39,806 bases of DNA, taken from assembly GCA_039666455.1 (NCBI GenBank), contig JAVSLW010000031.1:1-39806 (forward strand). Reading direction: 5' to 3'. The position numbers and the translations under genes are program-made. The notes beneath the pieces were generated by a model, which was not told the DNA's origin, did no database searches, and worked only from the letters and a program-made list of their open reading frames with translations. This document shows, piece by piece, positions 7,235-15,721 of the stretch (positions within the stretch are counted from its first letter, which is position 1; every line of letters begins with the position of its first letter). The DNA comes from Methanobacterium sp. (GTDB taxonomy: Archaea; Methanobacteriota; Methanobacteria; Methanobacteriales; Methanobacteriaceae).

Positions 7235-7323
7235 ACTCACCCATTTCTTTTTTGGTTGAACATAACCTGAAATTTGATGTGTATGACAAATTTATAGATT
7301 ACAATACATTTGGAGGTAATGCA

Positions 7324-7644
7324 TTGAAAAAAGAAAAAGCAAGACGTAATATCTCATTAGATCCTGAAATCAATGAATTATGCAGGGAACTTAAAATAAA
7401 TGTCTCTAAAGAGTGTAATAACTTCTTGAAGATGTTAGTAAACATAGAAGATAGTGATGAGGGAGAAATTCTTAGAAAAATCATTAAAATTCAAGAAGAA
7501 ATAAGAAATAAAACTAATGAAATGATCATACTCCAGAATATGCTTCAAAGCATGAAAACAGTGCGTTTAGAAGATAAAGAGAATAATTTAGCATGGAATA
7601 AGGTAGTTTCTGAATACAGAACAGAAATGGATATGAGTCCGTAG
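7324..7644 (+). CDS. Ribbon-helix-helix protein with coiled-coil tail, TTG start
   Basis: Start chosen at TTG 7324 because GGAGGT (7312-7317) lies six bases upstream. The longer frame back to 7198 would overlap the rubrerythrin gene and adds a non-conserved-looking segment. The product is 106 residues. RRNISLDPEINELCRELKIN followed by VSKECNNFLKMLV fits a ribbon-helix-helix DNA-binding fold (beta strand, helix, turn, helix), similar to CcdA/CopG-type proteins and small archaeal regulators. Residues 48-85 (EILRKIIKIQEEIRNKTNEM onwards) are a predicted coiled coil. No toxin gene is adjacent, so a solitary regulator is more likely than half of a toxin-antitoxin pair. Co-transcription with the rubrerythrin is possible. 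Confidence 0.7.
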   Translation: MKKEKARRNISLDPEINELCRELKINVSKECNNFLKMLVNIEDSDEGEILRKIIKIQEEIRNKTNEMIILQNMLQSMKTVRLEDKENNLAWNKVVSEYRTEMDMSP

Positions 7645-7659
7645 CATTTAGTTGAAATT

Positions 7660-8160
7660 TCATGTTTCAAGTATCAGCAACGTGGTTTTTTCCATCATAA
7701 CACTGGAAATACTGCCTGCAGTTTCTATTTCTCTATCTGAAATGTTATAAATTTCTTTTAAAAGGGTTTCATCAAATTTTAAGATACTGTCGTCTTGTTT
7801 ACCTAATATAATTCCTAATTCGTCTATTATATTTTCACTGCAATCTACAGCAACGGCGCAAATGTTCATTTTACCTTCTTTTATCCCTAAAATTGAAAGT
7901 GCTTTAGATATCTGTCTTTGGGCAGATGCACGCACACATATTTCAAGTCCAAGGTCTTTTGCAATGTTTTCACCTCGTTCAAATGCTTTAACTGCATGAA
8001 TGGTGGCGTGAAGAACATGTTCATATCCTGCAATTCCATCTGCATCTATAAGCTGGACTGTACAATTTTTACTTATTTTACTTATTTTATTTATTAGCTC
8101 TTCAAAATTGTCTATACTGGACTTAAAGCCTGCTATCTGAATATCGGGTTTATTATTCAT
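7660..8160 (-). CDS. cgi121: KEOPS complex subunit Cgi121
   Basis: A 166-residue protein matching the Cgi121/TPRKB family: QLIDADGIAGYEHVLHATIH, then AFERGENIAKDLGLEICVRA, SAQRQISKALSILGIKEG and ICAVAVD. In archaea Cgi121 binds Bud32 in the KEOPS complex and helps recruit tRNA for N6-threonylcarbamoyl-adenosine formation at position 37 of ANN-decoding tRNAs. It is the last gene of a minus-strand operon, 24 bases after the citramalate synthase stop. It converges with the ribbon-helix-helix gene, with only 15 bases between the stops. Length is normal for archaeal members. Confidence 0.88.
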   Translation of the reverse strand: MNNKPDIQIAGFKSSIDNFEELINKISKISKNCTVQLIDADGIAGYEHVLHATIHAVKAFERGENIAKDLGLEICVRASAQRQISKALSILGIKEGKMNICAVAVDCSENIIDELGIILGKQDDSILKFDETLLKEIYNISDREIETAGSISSVMMEKTTLLILET

Positions 8161-8184
8161 TTTTTACACCAGAGAAATTATTTT

Positions 8185-9690
8185 TTACAAATCTCCTTCT
8201 CTCACCCTTTTAATTTTCCCTTTATCGCTTAATATTTTATTTACGCCACTTAAATAAGCTTCTACACTTGCATTTATAATATCTGGCTGTGTACTTCTTG
8301 CTGTAACTACATCACCGTTATGTCTAAGTTTTACAATAACATCGATCAATGCATCGGTACCGCCTGTAATAGCATCTACATGATACTCTTCAAGCTCTAT
8401 ATCCACAAAATCTTTGATACTTTTTTTAATAGCAACTATTGCAGCGTCTACTGGACCTATACCGATACCTGCTTCTAAAGTTTCAGTATCATTAATTTTA
8501 AGCCGTATAGAAGCGGTGGGAGTAACTTTATTTCCAGATACTATGGTCAGTTCTTCCAGTTCAATTACCTTTTCAGCAACTATTCCCATCACATCTTCTG
8601 CAATTGCCTCTAAATCAACATCTGTAACGCGTTTACCCATATCACCAAGTGACTTAACCCTGTTAAATATCTGATTAAACTTTTCAGGTGTTACATGTAA
8701 ATCCATTTCTTCAAGTCGTTGTTTAAGTGCACTGGAACCTATATGTTTCCCCATTATAAATTTACGTCTGTGGCCAACAAGTTCTGGAGTAATAGGTTCA
8801 TATGTTTCTGCTTTTTTGATTACTCCATCTGCATGTATCCCTGATTCATGTGCAAATGCGTTTTCACCAACAATAGCTTTATTGGGTTGTAAATAAACCC
8901 CGGTCATTCTTGCAACCATTTTTGAAACTTCATATAGCATTCCAATGTTTATATTTGTCTTCACATCGTATAATGAGTAAAGAGCAACTACAATTTCTTC
9001 AAGTGATGCATTCCCTGCTCTCTCGCCTATTCCATTAATTGTACAGTGCACCTGGCCTGCCCCTGCCCTTAAACCTGCAAGGGAGTTTGCAACAGCTAAA
9101 CCAAAATCATTGTGGCAGTGCGCACTTAGAGGCACGCCTAATTTTGAAAGATGATTGTAAAAGTCATAAGACCTCTCTGGTGTTAGCATTCCCACTGTAT
9201 CGCATGCACATATTCTTTTTGCACCGGTATCTATTCCTTCTTTAAATAACTGTGTTAGAAAATCAAGATCACTTCTTGTTGAATCTTCAGCAGATAGCTC
9301 AACCAGTAATCCGTGATCAACAGCATATTCAGTGCTTTCAAGTGCAAGAGATTTGACTTCTTCCCTTGTTTTCCTTAATTTATGTTTTATATGGAGATTG
9401 GAAGTTGGAACAACTAAATGAACACTGTCTGCATCGCATTCAAGTACAGCATCAACATCAGCTTTAACCGCCCTTGCAAAACTGCATATTTCAGCTTTAA
9501 GTCCTTCAGATACAATTTTTTTAATTCCTTCTCGCTCACCCGCTGAAGTAATTGCAGAACCAGCTTCAATAACGTCCACGCCTAACTCATCAAGTTTCAT
9601 GGCTATTCTAAGTTTTTCATCAGGAGTTAAGGACACTCCTGGTGTTTGTTCACCATCTCTAAGTGTTGTATCAAATATTCGGGTGTTCAA
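8185..9690 (-). CDS. cimA: Citramalate / 2-isopropylmalate synthase family enzyme, probably CimA
   Basis: A 501-residue enzyme of the alpha-isopropylmalate synthase family. The TIM barrel starts with FDTTLRDGEQTPG (catalytic Arg11, metal-binding Asp12), and the metal site HCHND lies at 191-195, followed by NGIGERAGN (219-227). Residues from about 380 form the LeuA-type regulatory dimer domain (ASIRLKIND, GGTDALIDVIVKL), which homocitrate synthase (AksA) usually lacks. The N terminus and GVSLTPDEKL resemble the methanogen citramalate synthase I remember, which condenses acetyl-CoA and pyruvate as the first step of the pyruvate route to isoleucine. 2-Isopropylmalate synthase cannot be excluded without alignment. 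The start is TTG, with GAGGAATTCC just before it. It sits 57 bases downstream of the tRNA methyltransferase gene. Confidence 0.85.
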   Translation of the reverse strand: MNTRIFDTTLRDGEQTPGVSLTPDEKLRIAMKLDELGVDVIEAGSAITSAGEREGIKKIVSEGLKAEICSFARAVKADVDAVLECDADSVHLVVPTSNLHIKHKLRKTREEVKSLALESTEYAVDHGLLVELSAEDSTRSDLDFLTQLFKEGIDTGAKRICACDTVGMLTPERSYDFYNHLSKLGVPLSAHCHNDFGLAVANSLAGLRAGAGQVHCTINGIGERAGNASLEEIVVALYSLYDVKTNINIGMLYEVSKMVARMTGVYLQPNKAIVGENAFAHESGIHADGVIKKAETYEPITPELVGHRRKFIMGKHIGSSALKQRLEEMDLHVTPEKFNQIFNRVKSLGDMGKRVTDVDLEAIAEDVMGIVAEKVIELEELTIVSGNKVTPTASIRLKINDTETLEAGIGIGPVDAAIVAIKKSIKDFVDIELEEYHVDAITGGTDALIDVIVKLRHNGDVVTARSTQPDIINASVEAYLSGVNKILSDKGKIKRVREGDL

Positions 9691-9747
9691 AGGAATTCCT
9701 CTTTATTAATTATCTTCAAGTTCTAATACGCTTGTCTTAAGTTTTGA

Positions 9748-10842
9748 TCAACCTTTTTTAAAAGGTTGTAATACAGAGATTACTCTGGTTAAACTTTTGT
9801 GCATTCTTATTTCATATTGTTCTATTATTTTAAATTTTGTATGGCTGATAAGTGTATCAATATCCAGATAGTGCGGGGTAGCCATGCATATATATCCATC
9901 TTTTTTAATAACCTTCTGCATGGAAAAAAGAGTATCCTCATAAATTTTTTTACTTTGAACACCGGCTGTAGATGCTGAAATACCATAAGGCGGATCAGTT
10001 ACTACTGCATCGACTTTAAACTGCAGTTCAATGTTTCTGGCATCTCCCTTGAAAACATCATAATCCTTAATTCCACAGTATTCAAGGTTTTTTATAGTTC
10101 CTTCAACCATTTTCTCATCAATATCTATTCCAATTACCTCAGCACCAATTATCCCTGCTTCAATTAAAATGCCTCCTGTTCCACAGAAAGGATCTAAAAC
10201 AATGCTCCCCTTTTTAACCCTTGACAGGTTGCACATTCCCCTTGCAAGCTTGGGGCTCATTGATCCCGGGTAAAAAAAGGGTCTTTTATGGGGTTTAAGT
10301 TCATAGAAATGTTTTTTAGGTACTTTAAAGATCCTCTCAGTGATTAAGATTGAATCATCCAGAACAATGGTTCTTATAAATGTTGCTGGATTTTCAAGGT
10401 TTACCTTTACATTTTCTCCTAATTTACTTTTGATTACGCCCCCAATCTCCTGTTCCATTTTAACAGAATTAACTTCACTTTCAAAAACTCTGTTTTTGAT
10501 GCCCCAAACACTACGTGTTTGTGGGCTTTCAAAAATCGTAGATTTTTTCACCCTTACTGCATAATCCTTTTTAACGAGCTCTTCCCAGGGGTATTTTTCA
10601 ACATCTTCTTTTAGATTCTTGCAGCTGGTTTTAAACAGGAATTTACAAACTTCATGGACGTAAGCAAGCCTTTTTCCAATGATATTAATTAAATTATAAT
10701 CTTTTCCGTTGATTTCAAGAATTAGAATTCCACAATCCTGAAATTTTATATTAAAATCAATTTTTTCAGCTTCTAAACATGCTGTTACTTCTGATTCTGG
10801 TAAAGTTTTATGTTCTCCAGATAGAATGAAGATAATTTCCAT
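9748..10842 (-). CDS. tRNA (guanine(10)-N2)-dimethyltransferase, archaeal Trm11/Trm-G10 type
   Basis: A 364-residue protein with an N-terminal THUMP-containing region (about 1-175) and a C-terminal Rossmann methyltransferase. The latter has DPFCGTGG (217-224) for SAM binding, VIGIDIDEKM, GDARN and the N-methylation motif DPPYG (283-287). Family members methylate G10 of tRNA to m2G and m2,2G. The sequence corresponding to residues 99-114 (KKSTIFESPQTRSVWG) is encoded by a twin-hairpin palindromic element at 10505-10547. This looks like an in-frame insertion between the THUMP strand YAVRVK and the helix VKMEQEIGGVI. The gene lies between geranylgeranyl reductase (37 bases upstream) and cimA in one operon. 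Confidence 0.88.
   Translation of the reverse strand: MEIIFILSGEHKTLPESEVTACLEAEKIDFNIKFQDCGILILEINGKDYNLINIIGKRLAYVHEVCKFLFKTSCKNLKEDVEKYPWEELVKKDYAVRVKKSTIFESPQTRSVWGIKNRVFESEVNSVKMEQEIGGVIKSKLGENVKVNLENPATFIRTIVLDDSILITERIFKVPKKHFYELKPHKRPFFYPGSMSPKLARGMCNLSRVKKGSIVLDPFCGTGGILIEAGIIGAEVIGIDIDEKMVEGTIKNLEYCGIKDYDVFKGDARNIELQFKVDAVVTDPPYGISASTAGVQSKKIYEDTLFSMQKVIKKDGYICMATPHYLDIDTLISHTKFKIIEQYEIRMHKSLTRVISVLQPFKKG
10505..10547. repeat. Twin-hairpin palindromic element A, inside the tRNA methyltransferase gene
   Basis: Hairpin 1: CAAACAC (10505-10511), loop TAC, GTGTTTG (10515-10521). Hairpin 2: AAAAATC (10531-10537), loop GTA, GATTTTT (10541-10547). The two 7-bp stems are nine bases apart. 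The architecture matches elements B (22412-22455) and C (38830-38870), and the GATTTTT stem is shared almost exactly with B. Confidence 0.7.
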
Positions 10843-10879
10843 AAATTAGACGTCCCTTATTAAAAAAGATATATTAAGA

Positions 10880-12061
10880 TTATTTGGAGCCTGATGTCCA
10901 TAGATTTGATATTCTGCGTGATAGTATCTTTGGAAGAATTGAAAAAAGCATTCCTGTTTTAAGCATTTCTTTAACCAAAGGAGATTGGGTGTCCATGTCC
11001 CCATATTTTGAAATCATCTCTTCTGCTCCCTTTTCTTTAAGTTTTAAAAACATTGAATCAAGATCTTCATTGCTGAGGGATTCAAATGTCTTTTGAACTT
11101 TAACTTGCATTTTAAGTTCGTTTTTATACATTTTTCTGTATTCTTCCTGATAATTTTTTAGGATTTTGATATCATTTGCTTTTACAGCTTTATAAACCAC
11201 GTCTGCAGCTTTTTTTGCACATACAAAGCCTATTATAAGGCCGCCACCGGTTGTGGGCTTTACCTGAGAAGCGGCGTCTCCTATGAGTATTGCTCTTTTA
11301 TTTACTATGTCGTTTTTGTAGTTGTTTACTGGAATTACGCCGTGGTATTTTTTCACTATTTTAGAATCCTTCAGATACTCGTTATTGGCCGTAAAATCTT
11401 TTAAAATGTTGTTTAAATCTTTATATTCTCTATTTCCAAATAAACCTACCCTTGCAGTTGATTTTGAAAGTGGAATGATCCATAAAAAACCAGGAGAGAT
11501 TTTCGAATCTGCATAAAGATGAACGTAATCTTCACTAAATGAATCAGTGCCTGTATCGACTAAATATTGTGCTGCCTGCACCGAGGCAAAATCACGGTTA
11601 AATTTTTTAGATACTACAGATGAATAACCATCTGCACCTGCAATGACTTTTGCAGTTATTTTTTTATCTTTAAGATATATTTCTCCTTTTTCTATGTCTA
11701 CATTTTCTACCCTATGGTTTAAAAAGAGTTCTGCCCCTTTTTCCACGGCTAATTTTGTTAAAAATTTATCATAGGCAATTCTATCTAATACATAAGCCAC
11801 AGGCTCTTTTTTACTTACTGTGAGCATGGTGTCGGATGGTGAATGCAGATAAGCTCCATTTATTTCATTTATTATGAATTCATCAGGTAAAATATTCACA
11901 TCTTTTATTTTTTTGCCAAGAAGCCCTGCACATTGTAATGGAACACCCACTTCTTTCTTTTTTTCAAATATTGCCACTTTAAGACCTTTTTCTACTGCAT
12001 ATCTTGCAAATGTGGAACCTACAGGGCCAGCACCAACTACTGCAACGTCATAATCCTTCAT
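10880..12061 (-). CDS. Geranylgeranyl reductase family FAD-dependent oxidoreductase
   Basis: A 393-residue flavoprotein. GAGPVGS (10-16) is the FAD-binding Rossmann motif, with an acidic FEKK about 20 residues later. The PLQCAGLLG segment matches the cysteine-containing substrate region of archaeal geranylgeranyl reductases, and LIGDAASQVKPTTGGGLIIG is the second FAD motif. Family members saturate the isoprenoid chains of archaeal membrane lipids or related prenyl groups. Which lipid is the substrate cannot be told here, because methanogens carry several paralogues. It is the first gene of a four-gene minus-strand operon (reductase, tRNA methyltransferase, cimA, cgi121). AAGGATGG precedes the ATG, and a TATA-like TTTTTATAAG lies about 45 bases upstream. 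Confidence 0.88.
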   Translation of the reverse strand: MKDYDVAVVGAGPVGSTFARYAVEKGLKVAIFEKKKEVGVPLQCAGLLGKKIKDVNILPDEFIINEINGAYLHSPSDTMLTVSKKEPVAYVLDRIAYDKFLTKLAVEKGAELFLNHRVENVDIEKGEIYLKDKKITAKVIAGADGYSSVVSKKFNRDFASVQAAQYLVDTGTDSFSEDYVHLYADSKISPGFLWIIPLSKSTARVGLFGNREYKDLNNILKDFTANNEYLKDSKIVKKYHGVIPVNNYKNDIVNKRAILIGDAASQVKPTTGGGLIIGFVCAKKAADVVYKAVKANDIKILKNYQEEYRKMYKNELKMQVKVQKTFESLSNEDLDSMFLKLKEKGAEEMISKYGDMDTQSPLVKEMLKTGMLFSILPKILSRRISNLWTSGSK

Positions 12062-12566
12062 GTTATCTTTTCCATCCTTAACGTGCGTTGATTACATTGT
12101 TCAACTTATAAAAATACAGGAAAATTCTGTCTGGATACATAGACACGATATTTGTTGTTATAACATTATTTCTGTCTTATGCATTAATTCCTATTTAATA
12201 TTATTTAGACATACAAATAAAGTACAGTTTATTATAATTAACTCTTTTAGGAATTAAATGATATAAACTATTGTATATTTAAGTTTATTTATTGTTTTTT
12301 TCCACAAGAACCTAATAAATTTTTCTAATATAAACTGGTAATTATATCATTGTATTTTTTGAATTTGACTTAATTAAGATTCTTATATCTTAAATTAGAT
12401 ATTTTAAACAATTAATTAGAACTAAAAAGAAAATTTATAAATTTTTTTGCTCAAAATTGGTTGCTATTGTCAGAAGTATGTTTCACTTTCGCATCATTTC
12501 TTTTAGATGATTGAGAATATACAATTAATATAGATTTTATATTAATTTCAGTTCAAAAATTTATTT
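12062..12566. other. 505-bp AT-rich intergenic stretch
   Basis: No convincing gene. It holds the promoter of the reductase at its left end (TATA-like sequence near 12105-12115, minus strand) and a hairpin at its right end (12523-12547). A plus-strand TATA-like GAAAATTTATAAATTTT near 12430 could start a short transcript towards the hairpin, but no ORF with a ribosome site follows. The frame open at 12060-12257 on the plus strand has no ribosome site and a composition typical of random AT-rich sequence. Confidence 0.5.
12523..12547 (-). terminator. AT-only hairpin downstream of the membrane-protein gene
   Basis: AATTAATATA (12523-12532) pairs perfectly with TATATTAATT (12538-12547) around a five-base loop. 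It starts 20 bases after the stop of the minus-strand gene ending at 12567. The stem has no G-C pair, so it is a weak terminator candidate. Confidence 0.35.
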
Positions 12567-13268
12567 TTACCATTTATAGCCATATTTTTCCAGCTTTTTG
12601 GATCTATTAAGATAATGATTTAGATCATAACGACACATTACTAAAATAAAGAATCCTATGACAATAGTACTAATATACGCTTTAATTTCCATGCTAATAG
12701 GAATAAAATAGTTAAATGCTGTTAATATACTAAACCAAACTACTATATAACTGGAATTACGTATACTCTGTTTTTCGAAATTTCTTATCTCTTCATATAA
12801 ATCTTCAGCGAAATCAGGGCCCTGCTCTTTAAGATGCTCCTTAAAAACTTCAAGTGCTACAGGATCCTTATTTTTGATAAACACATTTAAAAGTGAAAAT
12901 ATAAGCATAATTATGACGAATATGAGCACGAAAGTAAAAATATAAATTAGTTTAGGGATGGATAGGGCTAATAAAGATTGAGATATACCCAAACCTATAG
13001 GAATTAAAGTATCAGTGATTGAAGCACGTATTACTATAAACTGATTATGAATTATATAGGAGTGCCAGACAAAAACTGCGAATAAAAATGAAATAGCCAG
13101 ATTACATATGATTAATGTGTCTATGTTTTGTTGAATGGTAATTACATAGAATATTGCACCCAAAACAAAGCCTTGAACTAATGAAATTAATGTATTGTAT
13201 GTAAGTGTAAGGTAGAGCGCCATTGGCTCATGTAAAACTTTTTTTAATTGGCGATTATTTTCTTTCAT
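12567..13268 (-). CDS. Uncharacterised polytopic membrane protein
   Basis: A 233-residue protein with about six hydrophobic segments: near residues 17-42, 48-67, 85-103, 105-128, 172-190 and 195-212. A cytosolic-looking loop of about 40 charged residues (KDPVALEVFKEHLKEQGPDF, then EEIRNFEKQS) lies between the fourth and fifth. I recognise no family. It is last in the TetR-led group, 107 bases after the FAD oxidoreductase stop. Its ribosome site AAGGTG is sequestered in a hairpin (13271-13295). Its composition is more AT-rich than the four upstream genes, so it may be an independent unit. Confidence 0.7.
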   Translation of the reverse strand: MKENNRQLKKVLHEPMALYLTLTYNTLISLVQGFVLGAIFYVITIQQNIDTLIICNLAISFLFAVFVWHSYIIHNQFIVIRASITDTLIPIGLGISQSLLALSIPKLIYIFTFVLIFVIIMLIFSLLNVFIKNKDPVALEVFKEHLKEQGPDFAEDLYEEIRNFEKQSIRNSSYIVVWFSILTAFNYFIPISMEIKAYISTIVIGFFILVMCRYDLNHYLNRSKKLEKYGYKW

Positions 13269-13270
13269 AA

Positions 13271-13295
13271 AACACCTTCCTCACATAAAGGTGTT
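13271..13295 (-). promoter_or_regulatory. Hairpin masking the ribosome binding site of the membrane protein
   Basis: Read on the minus strand, AACACCTT, a nine-base loop and AAGGTGTT are followed two bases later by the ATG at 13268. The 8-bp stem includes the Shine-Dalgarno bases AAGGTG. It could switch translation on when the helix is opened, for example by temperature, a protein or coupling to upstream translation. Confidence 0.45.
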
Positions 13296-13375
13296 AATTA
13301 TCAATCTTAATTTTCTCTTTTTTAATATTTTCATATATGTTGAAACAATTTATCAATCAATATTATTAATTAAAT

Positions 13376-14853
13376 TTAAGGTTTTGTGGTTTTAAAGCCT
13401 TTTTTCTCATTTTTACATATCATTTTAACCGCTTTTCTGGCACTTGTAGCTGCCCCGTATAAACCACCTCCTGGCGAAACCCATTGCCCAGCCATGTAGA
13501 AATTAGATAATCCTGGGAGAGTTTGAGGCATTTCAGAAGTGAGGGATATCTTTTCATTCACCAACCAACCTTCATATGATCCCTTCCAGTTACCAGTGTA
13601 ACGGACGAAGGTGAGAGGGGTAGCCACATCAACCACTTCAATCTTATCTTCAATGCCTGGATAAAGCTCTGAAATTGCATTAACAACCGATTCTTCAATA
13701 TTTTTCTTCTCAGCATGATATCCTTCTTTGTCATCCTTTAATTTGTCCCAGTAATCGAAATTTGTTTCCATCTGAACTGTGAGTACTGTTTTTCCCTCAG
13801 GAGCCATGGTAGGATCGTAACTGTGATTTTTTAAGAGTACATAATCCTTTTCTTCACCTCCCACTTTGATAGGTTTTTTTGAGGAAAACCGGATTCTATG
13901 GGGTTTATTTGAATAATCCTCATCTACTCCGAGAGAAACAATAACCAGGGGAGGAAATAAGTCCAGGTTTTCATAATAACCTCTGATCTGCTCATCAGTG
14001 TACTGTCCCTTCAGCCAGTCAAATATGGTGCTATGGCCATCTGCTGCTGATACTACGATATCTGCTCTTTCTACAGTACCATCTGAAAGTTCGATACCGG
14101 TGGCCTGGCTTTTTTCCACTAAAATTCTTTTCACCTGAGAATTGTAGGAAATTTCCCCTCCAAGATCCAGGTATCTCTGTTCAATTGCCTGGGCAAGGGG
14201 TATGGAGCCTCCTATAGGATATCCTGCAGAACCACTCCCCATAAAGGCAGCACCCATCATAGAGAATATGGTGGACTGATCATGCCAGTCAAAAGCAGTT
14301 TGGAACAGATTTTTTAATACGGGGTTTTTAAACTTGGCAGCCATTTCTGAAACTGGTAGAGAATATTTTCTAAAGAGTAGAATCACAGGAATCATTCTTA
14401 ATATATCCCGAATACCTATATCAACACGTAGATCTGCAGAACCGAATTTTTTAATGTCGTTGGTGAATTTTTTAATGAGTTTCTCATCTTCTGGGGAGAA
14501 ACTGAGCATATGTTCCCGTAGTTTATCCGGATCATTATATACTACGAATTTGTTTCCCTGATTGTCTATCACCTGGATAAAAAAATCTTCAGGGGTTATG
14601 AATTCCCGATCCTGAACCATCCCTAACTCCTCCCATAACTTGTAAACATCGCTATGGGGTGTAATTCCAATTAAAAAATCAATACAAAGATCAAAGGTGT
14701 AGTCTTTCCTTTTCCAGGCTGTGCAAAGACCCCCTGGCTTGTTGTGCATCTCGAATATTTTGCTTTTAAAACCATTCATCTGTGCATAACAGCCAGCAGC
14801 CAGGCCGGCTATTCCTGCACCGATTATAATTACGGATTTAGCTATTTTAACAT
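13376..14853 (-). CDS. CrtI-like NAD(P)/FAD-dependent oxidoreductase, 5' end needs a one-base correction
   Basis: The frame from the first internal Met (14779) gives 467 residues beginning MNGFKSKIFEMHNKPGGLCT, which lacks the FAD-binding start. The upstream frame encodes KSVIIIGAGIAGLAAGCYAQ directly before it, a perfect GxGxxG dinucleotide fold. It has no usable start in frame before a TAG at 14858-14860. ATG at 14851-14853, with GGAGG directly upstream, joins this frame only if one A is added to the four-A run at 14845-14848, giving MLKIAKSVIII. This may be a sequencing or assembly error, a recent mutation, or an AUA start at 14845. The rest resembles phytoene desaturase/retinol saturase-type enzymes (PGGLCTAW near the start, FYMAGQWVSPGGGLYGAATSA at the end) acting on isoprenoid or lipid substrates. 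It belongs to the TetR group. Confidence 0.8.
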
Positions 14854-14883
14854 CCTCCTATCCCCTCTTTTTTGTAAAAATTA

Positions 14884-15687
14884 TTAGTGGATTTCATTGG
14901 TGAGGAACGAAACAACATCAGAAGCAAAACGTGAATATGTTTCCACTTCAATGTGTTTTCGCCCAGGATAAATTATTAATCTTGAATTTGGAATTAAATT
15001 CGCCGTTCGCCTTAATAACTCTTCAGGATAGAAAAAATCCCGATCTCCACCAATTAATAGGGTTGGAGCAGTAATTTTATGCAGATCTTCTTCAGCATCA
15101 AACCTGTCATCGGCTAGAAGGGTGTTAATCAAATCTTCAGGGTTTGTAGGTCTAAACAGTGGTTCGACTAACCACATTATCCATCCTAAAAACCACTGGC
15201 TAAAAGAAGATTCTGCAAATGCAGCAGGGAAAAAAACACGTGCAGCATCCCGAAACCTTCCCTGGGCAAGTAGATTAGCATATTTAAGCTGGAGTTTTTT
15301 ACCTTCAGACCCCAACCGATAGGCTGTGGCAACCAGCACTAACTTTCGCACCAGATGAGGAAAATCAATTGCAAACTGCTGAGCAATGGAACCACTTGTA
15401 GATAACCCCATAATGTTTACTGCTTCTCCAAATTCGCTTTCAATGGCATGCGCATAACCGGAAGCAAGGTCTCTCATGGTTGCACCCTTTTTAATGCCTG
15501 GTTTTCGATCAACAGCATAAACTGTGAAACTATGAGCCAGTAATGAGAGGATTTTCAATTCGTACTTATACATCTTTTCACTTACAGGAAGGGATCTCAT
15601 ATAAACCAGGGGAGGACCACCTCCAACTGCAATGTAAGGCATTCCTCCCTTAAGGAGACCTTCACGTGTTTTTTCTTTATTTTTCAT
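14884..15687 (-). CDS. Alpha/beta hydrolase fold protein
   Basis: A 267-residue alpha/beta hydrolase. The nucleophile elbow is GLSTSG (Ser96), the acid is probably the Asp in LLIGGDRDFF, and the base is the His in YPGRKHIEVE. The oxyanion region GGGPPLVYM lies near residue 22-30. A helical cap occupies about residues 125-190, including WFLGWIMWLVEPLF, which is strongly hydrophobic and suits a lipid-like substrate. No signal peptide is seen. It lies 34 bases after the metallo-hydrolase stop and 30 bases before the CrtI-like gene. The substrate is unknown; lipid or ester hydrolysis in a pathway shared with the flavoprotein is inference. Confidence 0.82.
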   Translation of the reverse strand: MKNKEKTREGLLKGGMPYIAVGGGPPLVYMRSLPVSEKMYKYELKILSLLAHSFTVYAVDRKPGIKKGATMRDLASGYAHAIESEFGEAVNIMGLSTSGSIAQQFAIDFPHLVRKLVLVATAYRLGSEGKKLQLKYANLLAQGRFRDAARVFFPAAFAESSFSQWFLGWIMWLVEPLFRPTNPEDLINTLLADDRFDAEEDLHKITAPTLLIGGDRDFFYPEELLRRTANLIPNSRLIIYPGRKHIEVETYSRFASDVVSFLTNEIH

Positions 15688-15721
15688 AATGTGACATCCT
15701 TAATTTAGGGTCTGATTTGAG

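Noticed and set aside
7198..7323. Longer N terminus of the ribbon-helix-helix gene from ATG 7198
   Set aside because: It would overlap the rubrerythrin gene by 37 bases, lacks a ribosome site, and the added 42 residues do not look like the fold; GGAGGT supports TTG 7324.
7324..7644. Toxin-antitoxin antitoxin
   Set aside because: The fold fits an antitoxin, but no toxin-sized partner gene lies on either side.
12060..12257. 65-residue plus-strand ORF in the 12-kb gap
   Set aside because: No ribosome site or TATA box at the right distance, and the composition is that of random AT-rich sequence.
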